Shown here: positions 1 to 9,259 of the stretch, in pieces
Numbering within the stretch: the first letter of the stretch is position 1
Layout: every line of letters starts with the position of its first letter
Source: CAIXSC01 sp046349915
Lineage (GTDB): Bacteria > Planctomycetota > Planctomycetia > Pirellulales > Pirellulaceae
Length of the DNA: 64,000 nucleotides
Direction: 5' to 3'
NCBI GenBank assembly: GCA_046349915.1
Contig: JAXMBL010000009.1
Span: 372,001 to 436,000 of the forward strand
Program-made: the position numbers and the translations under genes
The notes under the pieces: generated by a model
What the model was told of the DNA's origin: nothing
Database searches by the model: none
Seen by the model: only the letters and a program-made list of their open reading frames with translations

Positions 1-334
1 GGCCATCGGGAGTGACGATCGCAAACTCCCGCATCCCCCAGGGCTTATCCGCGAGCGGGTGCCAGATTTCGACCTCCTTCTCGAGAAATTCGGCATAGAG
101 GGCTTTCGCGTCATGAACATGGAGATAGGCGAACCATGAGTGGTCAGAGGCGTCCGAGATGGGTTTTATTCCTGGACAATCGCCGATCCGCAGTCGGCAT
201 GCCCCGCGACCCAAAAAGATCCAACCAGGAACCGTCAGCTCCACCGAGAATCCCAGTTTCTCGACGTAGAACTGGCGAGCCTTTTCTAGATCGGCGACAG
301 CGAGGACGAAGGTCGATTTGAGGATTTCCGCCAC
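1..334 (-). CDS. VOC (glyoxalase/bleomycin-resistance fold) protein, C-terminus cut off by window edge
   Basis: This partial gene enters from the left edge on the minus strand and I translated it by hand. The start is a GTG at 334; an in-frame TGA lies just upstream, so no longer start exists. The protein opens with a beta strand (STFVLAVADLEKARQFYVEK) and runs through LGFSVEL, GWIFLGRG, SWFAYLHVHD and AIVTPDG, the usual spacing of a VOC half-domain. Members of this superfamily include glyoxalase I, dioxygenases and drug-binding proteins; the substrate cannot be told here. About 111 codons are visible and only the last part of the domain is missing. Confidence 0.8.
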   Translation of the reverse strand, partial: MAEILKSTFVLAVADLEKARQFYVEKLGFSVELTVPGWIFLGRGACRLRIGDCPGIKPISDASDHSWFAYLHVHDAKALYAEFLEKEVEIWHPLADKPWGMREFAIVTPDG

Positions 335-811
335 GAGGTGATCCGTTGTTCACAAGCATCGCTTACACGACAAGAACCAACCCCCAATGTCTGACGCAAT
401 ACCCGACGAGTCCATACCCTATGACAGAGCAGCGCCAGGTTCGCCGAGTACACGGGTGTCAGACCCGGAAGCCGGTCGACCACGGATTACACCGATAACA
501 CAGATAAAGACAGAGCCAACGCTTCCGAACTGCGTTATGTCATTCCGTGTCATTCCGTGTCGTTCCGTGGCTGGATTTGCTGGCGGTGCGGGTACGCGGC
601 GCGGCTGATCATCTCGCGAAGCGAGATGGCTACTTCATGGCTACAAAAAAACTGCTCTAGCCGTGGACTCCCTCGATTCGCTAGGCTAATCGATGGTTGA
701 CCGAGGTGCGTCGCCCGGCCGCGGGCTTTTCCGCGTAGGTCCGTGGGACCCAGGCGAGTGGATGGAGCCGCTCGATGCACCCAGCGGTCTGTATCGCCCA
801 GGGAGGGGTCG
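335..811. other. Intergenic region with a dispersed repeat, no gene seen
   Basis: About 480 bases lie between the VOC gene and the EEP gene. They hold one copy of a dispersed repeat (431-508) and a short tandem of the word TCATTCCGTG around 540-570. The open frames here overlap on both strands and have no ribosome-binding site or recognisable product, so I call none of them. Confidence 0.6.
431..508. repeat. Dispersed ~80-bp repeat, copy 1
   Basis: This block resembles 38536-38617 and 51025-51101. All three share AGCGCC-like starts, GGTTCGCC, then GTCAGAC, GGTCGACCACGGAT and periodic ACACNGAT words. All lie outside genes. The family is unknown to me; it could be a decayed mobile or REP-type element. 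Confidence 0.65.
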
Positions 812-1792
812 ATGCTGCGCCAACCTACAGGATTCCTTTTCGCCGCCATCGCCGTGGCGTTGTTGTACTTTGCGTTCAGTGGCGCCGCTCGCAAGAGACA
901 AGCGGGGCTCGCCGGTGGACCGCAGGGGCCCGCCACGCACACGTCCGCGACTTCACGCCCACCCGCCCGCGATAGCGAAACGATTCGCATCGCCTCCTTC
1001 AACCTGCGGCAGTTCGACGAACGGCGGCTGCAAAGCCCGGGCGCCGTCGAGTTGCTGGCCAAGATCTTGCGTCAATTTGACGTGATCGCCGTCCAGGAAA
1101 TCACGGGCCGCTCCCAAGAACTGCTCCCCGCCCTTTGCGACCGTATCAACTCGCAAGGCGCCTACTACGACTATGTGGTCGGCCCGCGACTCGGACGCGG
1201 CAACACCAAAGAGCAGTACGCATTCCTATACGATCGGGCGAGCGTCGAGGTGGACCGCAACCAACTGTATACCGTTGAAGACCGCGACGACCTGCTGCAT
1301 CGCGAACCACTGGTGGGCTGGTTTCGAGTGCGTGGACCCAACGCCAACGAAGCGTTCACGTTCTCGCTGGTGAACGTGCGAGTCGACGAACGCGAAACCG
1401 TGCAAGAACTGAACGTGCTCGACGACGTCTTCTTCGCCGTTCGCTCCGACGGACTCGAAGAAGACGACGTCATCCTGCTGGGCGATCTCAACGCCGACGA
1501 CCGTAAACTGGGCGAGCTGGGCCGAGTTCCCAATTTGCTGGCGGTCGTCGCCAAACTGGCCACCACCACTCGCGGCGACGCACAGGTCGACAACATCTTG
1601 TTCGACCAGCAGGCGACCTCCGAGTTTACTGGTCGCGGCGGCACGCTCGATTTTCTCCGCGAATACAACCTGTCGCTCGAACAGGCCCAGGTTATCTCGG
1701 ACCATCTCCCCGTGTGGGCCGAATTCAGCGTGTTCGAGGGAGGCACCGCGGGCCGTTTCGCCACTCGACCTCGTCGTGACTCGCGGCGTTGA
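812..1792 (+). CDS. Endonuclease/exonuclease/phosphatase (DNase I-like) family protein, membrane-anchored or secreted
   Basis: The protein belongs to the EEP superfamily of metal-dependent phosphodiester hydrolases. Visible motifs are the first-strand FNLRQF, the metal-binding glutamate in VQEI, YAFLYDR, LGDLNADD (GDxN) and the catalytic SDHLPVW (SDH) near the C-terminus, in the right order. The N-terminus from ATG 812 is hydrophobic (residues 7-24), so the enzyme is probably exported or anchored. I chose ATG 812 because GGGAGGGG lies 4-11 bases upstream; an upstream in-frame start at 743 would add a charged, non-conserved extension. Length, about 326 residues, suits the family. It may cleave DNA, RNA or phospholipid phosphodiesters; substrate unknown. 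It stands alone. Confidence 0.82.
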   Translation: MLRQPTGFLFAAIAVALLYFAFSGAARKRQAGLAGGPQGPATHTSATSRPPARDSETIRIASFNLRQFDERRLQSPGAVELLAKILRQFDVIAVQEITGRSQELLPALCDRINSQGAYYDYVVGPRLGRGNTKEQYAFLYDRASVEVDRNQLYTVEDRDDLLHREPLVGWFRVRGPNANEAFTFSLVNVRVDERETVQELNVLDDVFFAVRSDGLEEDDVILLGDLNADDRKLGELGRVPNLLAVVAKLATTTRGDAQVDNILFDQQATSEFTGRGGTLDFLREYNLSLEQAQVISDHLPVWAEFSVFEGGTAGRFATRPRRDSRR

Positions 1793-1927
1793 TCGCCTTG
1801 TACGCGGGGAGTTCGTCGCGAACCCGCTGGCTTTAAAGCCAGTCAGAACCTCGCACCGGCGCTGATCGCTTGCTATTCTAGAGCCACGCTTTGGCTGGCT
1901 CAGTTAACACTCTCGCTGGAATCCTCC

Positions 1928-2674
1928 ATGATCGCTCCGAATCACGTGGTGTTCGAGAACGTCACGAAGCGCTATGGCGACCGGTTGGTATTGGACCGAG
2001 TCCATTTGAGTATCGAACCGGGGGAGACGGTGGCGTTGGTGGGTCCGAGCGGCGGGGGAAAGTCGACGCTGCTGCGCTGCATCAATGGCCTCCACTCGTT
2101 TGACGAAGGCGAGATTCGCGTGGGGCCTCATACGCTACGCCCTCGCAGCGACCCGCGCGAAATGGCGGAAGTGAGACGCTTGTTCGGGATGATCTTCCAG
2201 GACTTTCAACTCTTCCCCCACATGACGGCTCTGCAGAACGTCATGGAAGCACCTCGCCAAGTCCTCGGGCTCGACGCCAAAACCTCGACCAAACGCGCCA
2301 CCGAATTGCTGGAGCGAGTGGGGCTGGGGGAACGCCTTCATCACTACCCGCGGCAGTTGTCGGGTGGGCAGAAACAACGAGTCGCCATAGCACGAGCGTT
2401 GGCGATGGAACCGCGGGGGCTGTTGTGCGACGAAATCACCAGCGCGCTCGACCCTGAGCTCAAGGCCGAGGTGTTGTCGGCCATGGTCGATCTCAAACGC
2501 GAAGGTCTGACACTCATCCTGGTGACGCACGAGATCCATTTTGCTCGCCGAGCGGCCGATCGCGTGTTCATTTTGGCCGACGGGCAAATCATCGAGCACG
2601 GCCCGCCGAGCGAAGTGCTGGTTTCGCCGCAGACGCCGCGTGCCCAGCGATTTTTGAGTCAGGTGCTGGAATAG
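1928..2674 (+). CDS. ABC transporter ATP-binding protein, polar amino acid (GlnQ/HisP) type, orphan
   Basis: This is a complete ABC ATPase of 248 residues. It has Walker A GPSGGGKST near residue 40, the Q-loop in FQDFQLFPH, signature LSGGQKQR, Walker B LLCDEITSALD and the switch histidine in LVTHEI. The overall sequence is most like ATPases that drive uptake of polar amino acids (GlnQ family). No permease or binding-protein gene is next to it, which is unusual for this family, so its partners must be encoded elsewhere or it serves another membrane protein. The walker motifs are intact, so it should hydrolyse ATP. It ends 130 bases before the convergent sigma-factor gene. Confidence 0.9.
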   Translation: MIAPNHVVFENVTKRYGDRLVLDRVHLSIEPGETVALVGPSGGGKSTLLRCINGLHSFDEGEIRVGPHTLRPRSDPREMAEVRRLFGMIFQDFQLFPHMTALQNVMEAPRQVLGLDAKTSTKRATELLERVGLGERLHHYPRQLSGGQKQRVAIARALAMEPRGLLCDEITSALDPELKAEVLSAMVDLKREGLTLILVTHEIHFARRAADRVFILADGQIIEHGPPSEVLVSPQTPRAQRFLSQVLE

Positions 2675-2725
2675 TCTGAGGCGGAGTTTCGAGTTGAGAC
2701 GTGGTCTGCGGAGGCGCTGCAGGAG

Positions 2726-2775
2726 GGGAGTACTGTTTTGCGGAGCTTTAGGCTGGGAGTACTCTTTTGCGGAGC
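2726..2775. repeat. Pair of 21-bp direct repeats between two genes
   Basis: The 21-mer GGGAGTACT(G/C)TTTTGCGGAGC occurs at about 2726-2746 and 2755-2775, followed by AAAGGCAAC twice (around 2779 and 2794). They lie between convergent genes and could be a fragment of a dispersed family or part of a transcript end. No hairpin is obvious. Confidence 0.5.
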
Positions 2776-2803
2776 GAAAGGCAACTGTCGAAAAGGCAAC
2801 TTT

Positions 2804-3469
2804 CTAGGGGGTTAGGAACTTCGCTAGCTTCCGCGAGACTCGACGGCGTAACTGCCTGCGATTGGCGGCGGATAGTTTTCGCGCGGGTGACGCGGGATCG
2901 ACGGTTGAATCGTCTCCCAAACGCAATTCTTGACCCAATCGCAACTCTTGGATGCAGAACATCCGCTCCGACTTTGTCAGCTTCGCCAGAAACTCTTGGA
3001 ATTCGACTGGCTGATCCCATGAGGCGGGGCCGAAAGTCGCCTGGAGGTCCTGCCCGGCGAGACGCTCCCTGACCTTTCGCCGACGCTCTGATCGACAGTA
3101 GGCGGCATACTCTTTCCGAGCGATCCCCAAGAAGTAATCGCTCAGTCCCGACCCGCGTGTCGGATCAAACCGCCTGAGTATCGCGAAGTGGGAACGCACC
3201 AATCCGTACCAAACTCGCGAGGCAATCTCTTCGCTCAAGTTACGGTCGCCGCGCGGGGCGAGTCGACGGCGGACGCGTTCGACTAATTCCGTGTGATACC
3301 GAGCGTACAGCACATCCCAAGCCCCAGGCACTCCCGCCAAACAAGCCTGCGCGAGCGACTGTTCGGAATCGGCCCAGTCAACCGGCTCGCGCGCAACAAC
3401 GATCGGCGCCCGCGAATCGCCGTGATTCGCGGCCAGGAGGGAGTGTTCAGTTAGGGGGATGACAGACAT
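2804..3469 (-). CDS. Divergent ECF-like sigma-70 family RNA polymerase sigma factor
   Basis: The 221-residue protein has a region-2-like segment: a helix with ACLAGVPGAWDVLYARYH, then LSEEIASRVWYGLV and FDPTRGSGLSDYFLGIAR. This matches the core-binding and -10-recognition part of planctomycete ECF factors. The C-terminal region 4 is poorly conserved (LTKSERMFCIQELR, then a basic RRQLRRRVSRK helix), so promoter recognition may be unusual. I start it at ATG 3469, preceded by GGGAG about 9 bases away, rather than at 3604, which adds a non-conserved extension. It diverges from the giant TPR gene, 260 bases apart, and is a candidate regulator of the TPR/PEP-CTERM cassettes (inference). No anti-sigma gene is adjacent. 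Confidence 0.7.
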   Translation of the reverse strand: MSVIPLTEHSLLAANHGDSRAPIVVAREPVDWADSEQSLAQACLAGVPGAWDVLYARYHTELVERVRRRLAPRGDRNLSEEIASRVWYGLVRSHFAILRRFDPTRGSGLSDYFLGIARKEYAAYCRSERRRKVRERLAGQDLQATFGPASWDQPVEFQEFLAKLTKSERMFCIQELRLGQELRLGDDSTVDPASPARKLSAANRRQLRRRVSRKLAKFLTP

Positions 3470-3728
3470 CGCGGCGGCTCCCGCCAGCGGTCGAATCGGA
3501 CCGACCTCAACTGCCACACTAATTCGAGAATCTGGCGATACAACCCTTGCAATCCAAATAACCAAGACGACTCGCCCAACCCCGTCCGCCCACAACGTTG
3601 ACACTCGCAGGTCGACTATTAGAGTGGGTTTGGGGCGAGTACTGATGCCGCCCGCTTTGCGTCAGCGTTTTCACTCGAATCCCCTTCAGGTTGGACTGGC
3701 GTACCGCGCTGGCCCTCGCGACCTTTCC

Positions 3729-6700
3729 ATGACCGTAACGAGCCTTCCGACGCTGGAGACGACGACCGCGGGTCCGCGGCCCGCGCCTCCCATGGTACGA
3801 GTCGTCTGGAACTTGCCACTCGCCATCGGCAGCCTGCTGGTCATCGCTATCCTGACGGTCTCCGTGTACCTTTGGCACAATCACCAAGTACGGCGACTGT
3901 CGAACGCTTTGCTTTCGCGAGCGGAACAATTAGAGTCCGACGGTGCGCTCGCGGATGCGACCGATTATGTCCGTCGGTTCATACGGTTGCGGCGAGGGAG
4001 TCGCGAGGCGGCCGCCGCCCAGATTCGACTCGCCAAGCTGATCGACAAAGGCCTGGGAGAAATCGAAAAAGCGGCCGGCGCCGATATTTCCAGCGCCATC
4101 GGCGCTTACTATCGCGGCCTAGGCGTCGCGAACCCCGCCGAAACGATCGAGTTGCGTCGACGACTCGTCGAACTCCTCATCGAAACTCGCCGCTTCGTCG
4201 ACGCGGAGCGAGAGTCTCGCGAGTTGCTGGCGTTCGACGCCAACGATTCCGCGGCTCGCCGGGCCTATGCGATCGCGTTGGCGGCTCAGATACATCGCGG
4301 AGAACTCGCGGGCGAACGCCACGAATCGGTCTCGGTCGGCAGCGAACTCGCGCGAGCCCTCGAGTTGAATCCACATGACCGCAGGCTTTCGTCACTTTTA
4401 GCGCGACTTTATCGAGACGAACCTGCGATGCTGAGCGCCGCTCAACGCGCGGACGCGCCGGGCGCCGCCGAGCGAGCCGCTCGAGCCAACGCGATAATCG
4501 ACGAATTGGTGCGAGGTCGCCCTGAAGACCCAGAAGCTTGGCTAACGCGGCACGAATATCGCCTGTCGTACAAACTGGCGGGCGCCGAGGAGGATCTGCG
4601 AGCGGCATTGCGAGCAGCCCCGGATTCACTGTCCGCGCGGCTGGCCGCGGCCGCATTTGTCAAGCAGCAGGCGACGCCGGAACAACGCGCGGAAGCGATT
4701 GAACACTATGAGCATATCTTGGGGAAGTTGGACCCTCGCTTGGAAACTGCCTGGATGGGTTTGGCCGACCATCATCTCGCCGAGGGAGACTCGAACGCGG
4801 CCATCGAAACGTGCCAGCGCGGACTCGAACAACTAGGCCCCGATCACTTTGGCCTCAATGGTCGCTTGGCTCGCTCCCTGCTCCGCGCCGGTAAACTCGA
4901 TGACGCCGAACGGCGTTTGAAGAAACTGGATGACGCCGTCACGGCGACCTCCTTCGGCCGTCCCGCGACCCGCCGCGCCCGCGAACTCGAGCGAGACATG
5001 ATCCGCGCCTCGCTGTGGTTTGAACGCGGACGCGCCCAGAACAACTCGACGCTCGTTCGTCAGTCAGCCGAGTTGCTGGAACGGCTGGCGAGTGGGGCGG
5101 CGGGCAAATCAGCCGACACTTGGGGATTGCTCGCCGAAGCTCATCGCGAGCTACGTCACTGGGAACCAGCCGCCAACGCTTACGACAAGAGCTTTAGTCT
5201 CGACGCCACGCGGCTCGACCGCCGTCATCTGGCCGCCTCCTGCTGGCTGATGGCGGGGCAAGCCAGCCAAGCCGCTCGCCGGTTCGAAGAACTCGCCGCC
5301 ACCGCATCGGGCAAGGAGAACGTCGAGTTGTGGATCGCGTTGGCGACCGCTCGTCTCCGCCATCAAGCGTCGCTCGATCCGCTCCAGCGTGATTGGGCGA
5401 CATTCGAAACGGCGCTCGCCCGTGCTTCGCAATTGTCGCGAGCGGCTGGAGTCGCCGAGCACTGGCGTATTCCCTTGCTGCGTGCCGAGAGATTCTTGGA
5501 TGTCGAGAATCGAGCGAGCATCGTCGGCGGCGGAGTCGACGCGGAACTCGCGCGGCAACAGCGGCGCCGCGAATTGCAAGAATCACTGGTCGCCATCGAG
5601 CAGGCATATCCCGATAACGCTGAACTGCATGAACGATTGATCATGATCCATCGGAAGCTGGGGGATGACGCCGCCGCGACTCGTACGCTCGAACGCTTCG
5701 AAAAACTAGCCCAGGGAACCAGCGCCGCGATATTGGCGCGAGCTCGCCTGCTGTTGGACCGAGGCCAGTTTGCGGACGCCGAGCAAACGTTGGAGGAGGG
5801 GCTCGGGCGTTTGCCGCGAGAAGCGCATGTGGAGTTGCGACGCGAACTGGTGCGCATCGCGTACGCCGCGGGGGACGCCGCCACGGCTCGCAGCCGCTTG
5901 CTCGACCTGCATCGCGAGCGTATCGCCGACCCCGACACGATGTTCCAGTTGGCTGAACTGGCCTTTCATGATCGCGACTTGGCGGAGGCGCGACAGTGGG
6001 AAGATCGGCTGCGGGAGTGTGAAGGGGACAACGGAATCTTGTGGCGATTTGTCCGAGCGCGACGGTTAATCGACGAATCGACGAGCGACGTCGATCCACG
6101 CTTAGGAGATGTCGAACGCTTGATTGAGACGCTGCGAGTCGCTCGACCAAGTTGGGCGGCCCCGCATGTGCTCGAGGGCTTCCTCGCCGAACGTCGTGGA
6201 TATCCGCAAGAGGCCATCGCCGCCTATCGTCGCGCGATGGACGGCGGCGATCGTCGTCCCCTGGTCCTGCAACGTCTGGTGCAATTGCTCAAGGACGATT
6301 TGCCGGAAGCGGAGCGAGTGCTGGCTCTGCTTCGCGGTCGCGGCGCGGGAGTGGGCGATCTAGCGCAGCTTCGCATCGACCTCGCTCGCCAACGAGGCGA
6401 TCACGATCAGGCGCTCGCCTTGGCTCGCGCCGAAGCCGCTCGACGCCCTCGAGACGCCGCCGCCCAGTTATGGCTGGGGCGCCTCTTGCTCGAACGTTAC
6501 GATCCTGAATCGCCGCGAGCCGAAGTGGAGCGTGCGGAAGCGCATCAGGCTTTCGCCAAGGCGGTCGAGTTGGAGGGGAGCAGCGCGGAGGCGTGGTCGG
6601 GACTGTTCTTGTTTTGCTTGAAAACTCGCCAGACCGATGAGGCTCGCAAAGTTCTCTCTGGCATCGATCAGTTGGCCAATATCGGCCCTGGGCGAAGGGC

Positions 6701-8216
6701 CGAAATGCGGGCGCAAGGGCTGCAACTCTTGGGAGACCGCACGGCCGCTCAATCGGCCTATCTGGATGCTCTAAGGTTTGAGCCCGGTAACGCTGATTTG
6801 CATCTCCGCTTCGCCACTTTTGTGCAGGAGTCGAATTCACCACTCGCCGTCCAGCACCTCCGCGAATCACTACGACTCAACCCTCGACTCGATCCCGCTC
6901 GGCGTCTGCTGGCCGCCCTGTTGGCTCGCGGCGGAGGCGAACAAGAATGGAAACAGGCGGATGAATTGCTGCAGTCGCACGGCGATCGTCCCGCTGATGT
7001 GGCGACGTTACGCTTACAAGCCAACCTGCTGGCTCAACGCCCCGGCGCGGCGAACGTAAAGCGTGCTCGCGAAATCCTGGAGAGACTGGTCGAATCACCC
7101 GCGAGTGAACCGGTCGACCGTTTGCTGCTGGCTCGCGTCCACGAGATGGAGGGACGACTCGACGCCGCCACCGGTCAGTATCTCAGCTTGGTCGCCCATC
7201 GCGAACCTTCGCCGGAACATCTGCTGGAATTCTGCGAGTTCCTCGCGCGTCGCGAGCAATGGCATGAACTGACCTCATGGCTCGATAAACACGCAAAGAT
7301 CTCGGCCACCAGTGTGGCGGCCTTGCGTTTACGAGTGCGAGCGTTGGCGGGACTGAAACAATTCGATCATATCGACCCCGTCCTTCAGGCCTTCCACAAT
7401 CAGCTCGAACCAACGCTCGCCGATCCACTCGCGAGGGGGCGGCTTCTTGCCGCTCTCGGCGATATGGCTGGCGCCGCGGGCCTCGACGCCGACGCGGAGA
7501 AGTGGCATCGGCAAGCGTTCGCGATTTCGCACGAACACTTCGCGGGCTTGGCCTTGTCGCTATCTCGACAAATGCGACGCCTCGAGGCACTCGACATCTG
7601 CCTCGAGGCTGCCAAGACAGATCGCTCTCCCAAGCCAGCCATGGTGGCATGCGAATTGTTACTGCAAGGGCGTCCCACCAGCGATGAGTTTGGGAAAGCG
7701 GAAACGCTGATCGTGGAGAATTTAGAACGACATCCAGCCGATGTGGTGCTCTTGGCCAGCGCCGCCAACGTTCGCATGTTCCAGGGGCGTTACGACGAGT
7801 CGGAAGCGTTACTTGACAAGGCGCTGCAAACCGACCCGCGCAATGTCGTCGCCCTCAACAATCTCGCCATGTTACAGGCGGAGCGTCCCGGCGCGGCAAC
7901 CAAGGCGGTGGAAACCATCGACCGTGCGATTGACTTGGCCGGTCCTCATCCCGCATTGCTCGACACCAAAGCGGTCGCACTGCTTCGGCTGGGAAAGGCG
8001 GCCGACGCCCTGCCGCTGCTTGAGGAAGCTGCCAAGGCGGTAGTCCCCGACCCGCGAGCAACATTCCATTTGGCCTGGGCTTGCCTTCAGCTGGGACAGA
8101 CCGACAAAGCACGAAAGCACCTCGACCGTGCCACTCGCGAGGGACTTGACCGACAGCCGTTAACGGAGTCAGACCGCCAGATGCTCGCCAAGCTAACCGA
8201 GGACTCTCGTCAGTAG
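3729..8216 (+). CDS. Giant TPR-repeat protein with N-terminal membrane anchor (cassette copy A)
   Basis: The protein has about 1,495 residues from ATG 3729. A single hydrophobic segment lies near residues 27-45 (LAIGSLLVIAILTVSVYLW), and the rest is almost wholly helical TPR repeats, e.g. AIEHYEHILGKLDPRLETAW and VVALNNLAMLQAERPG near the C-terminus. It should be anchored in the inner membrane with a long solenoid outside the cytoplasm. The frame is open back to 3459, but that stretch is low-complexity and overlaps the divergent sigma gene, so I prefer 3729; no strong ribosome-binding site marks either start. TPR proteins are recurrent partners of PEP-CTERM/exosortase systems (the PrsT type), and a PEP-CTERM gene follows. 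It is a paralogue of the 9260-11785 gene, with about 640 extra residues inside (roughly 402-1047). Confidence 0.85.
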   Translation: MTVTSLPTLETTTAGPRPAPPMVRVVWNLPLAIGSLLVIAILTVSVYLWHNHQVRRLSNALLSRAEQLESDGALADATDYVRRFIRLRRGSREAAAAQIRLAKLIDKGLGEIEKAAGADISSAIGAYYRGLGVANPAETIELRRRLVELLIETRRFVDAERESRELLAFDANDSAARRAYAIALAAQIHRGELAGERHESVSVGSELARALELNPHDRRLSSLLARLYRDEPAMLSAAQRADAPGAAERAARANAIIDELVRGRPEDPEAWLTRHEYRLSYKLAGAEEDLRAALRAAPDSLSARLAAAAFVKQQATPEQRAEAIEHYEHILGKLDPRLETAWMGLADHHLAEGDSNAAIETCQRGLEQLGPDHFGLNGRLARSLLRAGKLDDAERRLKKLDDAVTATSFGRPATRRARELERDMIRASLWFERGRAQNNSTLVRQSAELLERLASGAAGKSADTWGLLAEAHRELRHWEPAANAYDKSFSLDATRLDRRHLAASCWLMAGQASQAARRFEELAATASGKENVELWIALATARLRHQASLDPLQRDWATFETALARASQLSRAAGVAEHWRIPLLRAERFLDVENRASIVGGGVDAELARQQRRRELQESLVAIEQAYPDNAELHERLIMIHRKLGDDAAATRTLERFEKLAQGTSAAILARARLLLDRGQFADAEQTLEEGLGRLPREAHVELRRELVRIAYAAGDAATARSRLLDLHRERIADPDTMFQLAELAFHDRDLAEARQWEDRLRECEGDNGILWRFVRARRLIDESTSDVDPRLGDVERLIETLRVARPSWAAPHVLEGFLAERRGYPQEAIAAYRRAMDGGDRRPLVLQRLVQLLKDDLPEAERVLALLRGRGAGVGDLAQLRIDLARQRGDHDQALALARAEAARRPRDAAAQLWLGRLLLERYDPESPRAEVERAEAHQAFAKAVELEGSSAEAWSGLFLFCLKTRQTDEARKVLSGIDQLANIGPGRRAEMRAQGLQLLGDRTAAQSAYLDALRFEPGNADLHLRFATFVQESNSPLAVQHLRESLRLNPRLDPARRLLAALLARGGGEQEWKQADELLQSHGDRPADVATLRLQANLLAQRPGAANVKRAREILERLVESPASEPVDRLLLARVHEMEGRLDAATGQYLSLVAHREPSPEHLLEFCEFLARREQWHELTSWLDKHAKISATSVAALRLRVRALAGLKQFDHIDPVLQAFHNQLEPTLADPLARGRLLAALGDMAGAAGLDADAEKWHRQAFAISHEHFAGLALSLSRQMRRLEALDICLEAAKTDRSPKPAMVACELLLQGRPTSDEFGKAETLIVENLERHPADVVLLASAANVRMFQGRYDESEALLDKALQTDPRNVVALNNLAMLQAERPGAATKAVETIDRAIDLAGPHPALLDTKAVALLRLGKAADALPLLEEAAKAVVPDPRATFHLAWACLQLGQTDKARKHLDRATREGLDRQPLTESDRQMLAKLTEDSRQ

Positions 8217-8371
8217 TCACGCTAACCGTTTTACCGAAAGACACTTACAACCATCCACTAGCCGCACACAAAAATCCTCCTGAATTTTTCCCGGCGAGTT
8301 GTCACGTTTTTTGCTTCGGCGGGCAACCACCTGTAGATCCCCTCTGTGTGGAAGTAGAAAAGGTAGACATC

Positions 8372-9121
8372 ATGAAAAAACTGCGACTCTCCCCCCAAGG
8401 CCTGTGGCTAGGCTTGGCTTTCGCAGCCTTGTGCTTGGCGGCCCAGTCGGCCCACGCGGGCGTGCTGACCTTCAACGTCGGCGGCACGGAATATTCGGGC
8501 AATGGAGCACCGGCCATCGAGCAAAACGCGGTGACCATTACCGCAACCGATTACGCTCCCGATGTCGTGCGATTTTCGGTCCGCTTCAATACGGCCGTAC
8601 TCAGCTCGACTTCGTTCATCGACAAGCTATCGCTCAATATCGCCGACTCGTTTCAGGCCAGTCCGACATCGACCTTGAACTTGCGGTACTTGTCTTCAAG
8701 CGTTGCCCGGCTGACTGGGTTTACGTTCCAAACACCCGAAGACGACATCAGCCTGGGCGCGGACGGGAGCAAGGGCTGGGACATTGAACTGCTCTTCTCG
8801 ACCTCGTCGACTTTCAGCGGCATGTACCGCTTCCGCGATGGCGAGACCATTTCGTTTGAACTGAGCGCCGCGGGTCTCGACGTCACCGACTTCAACTACT
8901 TCAATTCGGGCGGCACTACGCTCGCCAACGCCTCGGTCCACATCGCCGGTTTCTCGGCCGCGCCCGGGAGCGGCTGGTGGTCCAATACAGGCCCCTACAC
9001 GGCCCCGCCGCCGCCGCCTCCCGCGCCAGTTCCCGAGCCCGCATCGCTGGCGATTTGGTCAGCACTGGGACTCGCAGGCTGCGTCGTCGCTCACAAGCGT
9101 CGCAAAACAGCCGCCCATTGA
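8372..9121 (+). CDS. PEP-CTERM sorting domain protein (cassette copy A)
   Basis: The start is ATG 8372, with AAAAGG about ten bases upstream. A clear signal peptide (MKKLRL, hydrophobic core, AQSAHAG cleavage site) is followed by a beta-rich body, a proline-rich linker (residues near 215) and a C-terminal PEP-CTERM signal: VPEPASLAIWSALGLAG, then a basic HKRRK tail. PEP-CTERM tails are recognised by exosortases and direct proteins to the outside; no exosortase gene is in this window. The body is paralogous to the protein at 11849-12667, sharing KLSLNIADSFQA, LKYLSSSVA-like and FQTPE segments. It lies 155 bases after the TPR gene on the same strand. Function of the body is unknown; a secreted structural or carbohydrate-binding role is possible. 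Confidence 0.88.
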   Translation: MKKLRLSPQGLWLGLAFAALCLAAQSAHAGVLTFNVGGTEYSGNGAPAIEQNAVTITATDYAPDVVRFSVRFNTAVLSSTSFIDKLSLNIADSFQASPTSTLNLRYLSSSVARLTGFTFQTPEDDISLGADGSKGWDIELLFSTSSTFSGMYRFRDGETISFELSAAGLDVTDFNYFNSGGTTLANASVHIAGFSAAPGSGWWSNTGPYTAPPPPPPAPVPEPASLAIWSALGLAGCVVAHKRRKTAAH

Positions 9122-9259
9122 ATGGGGCGTGCTTTGAACTAAAGTGTAGGTAACCCCTCGCTAGCGCCTTCGAACGGTTTGGTTCGAAGGCTTGAGTTAC
9201 TCCCATTCCGAGCTTTCTCCTCGCAACCGGGTTGCTTGACCCGAGTGTTGTCGAGTCGT

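Noticed and set aside
3459..3728. N-terminal 90-codon extension of the giant TPR gene
   Set aside because: It overlaps the divergent sigma gene start, is low in ordered structure, and the membrane anchor is correctly placed from ATG 3729.
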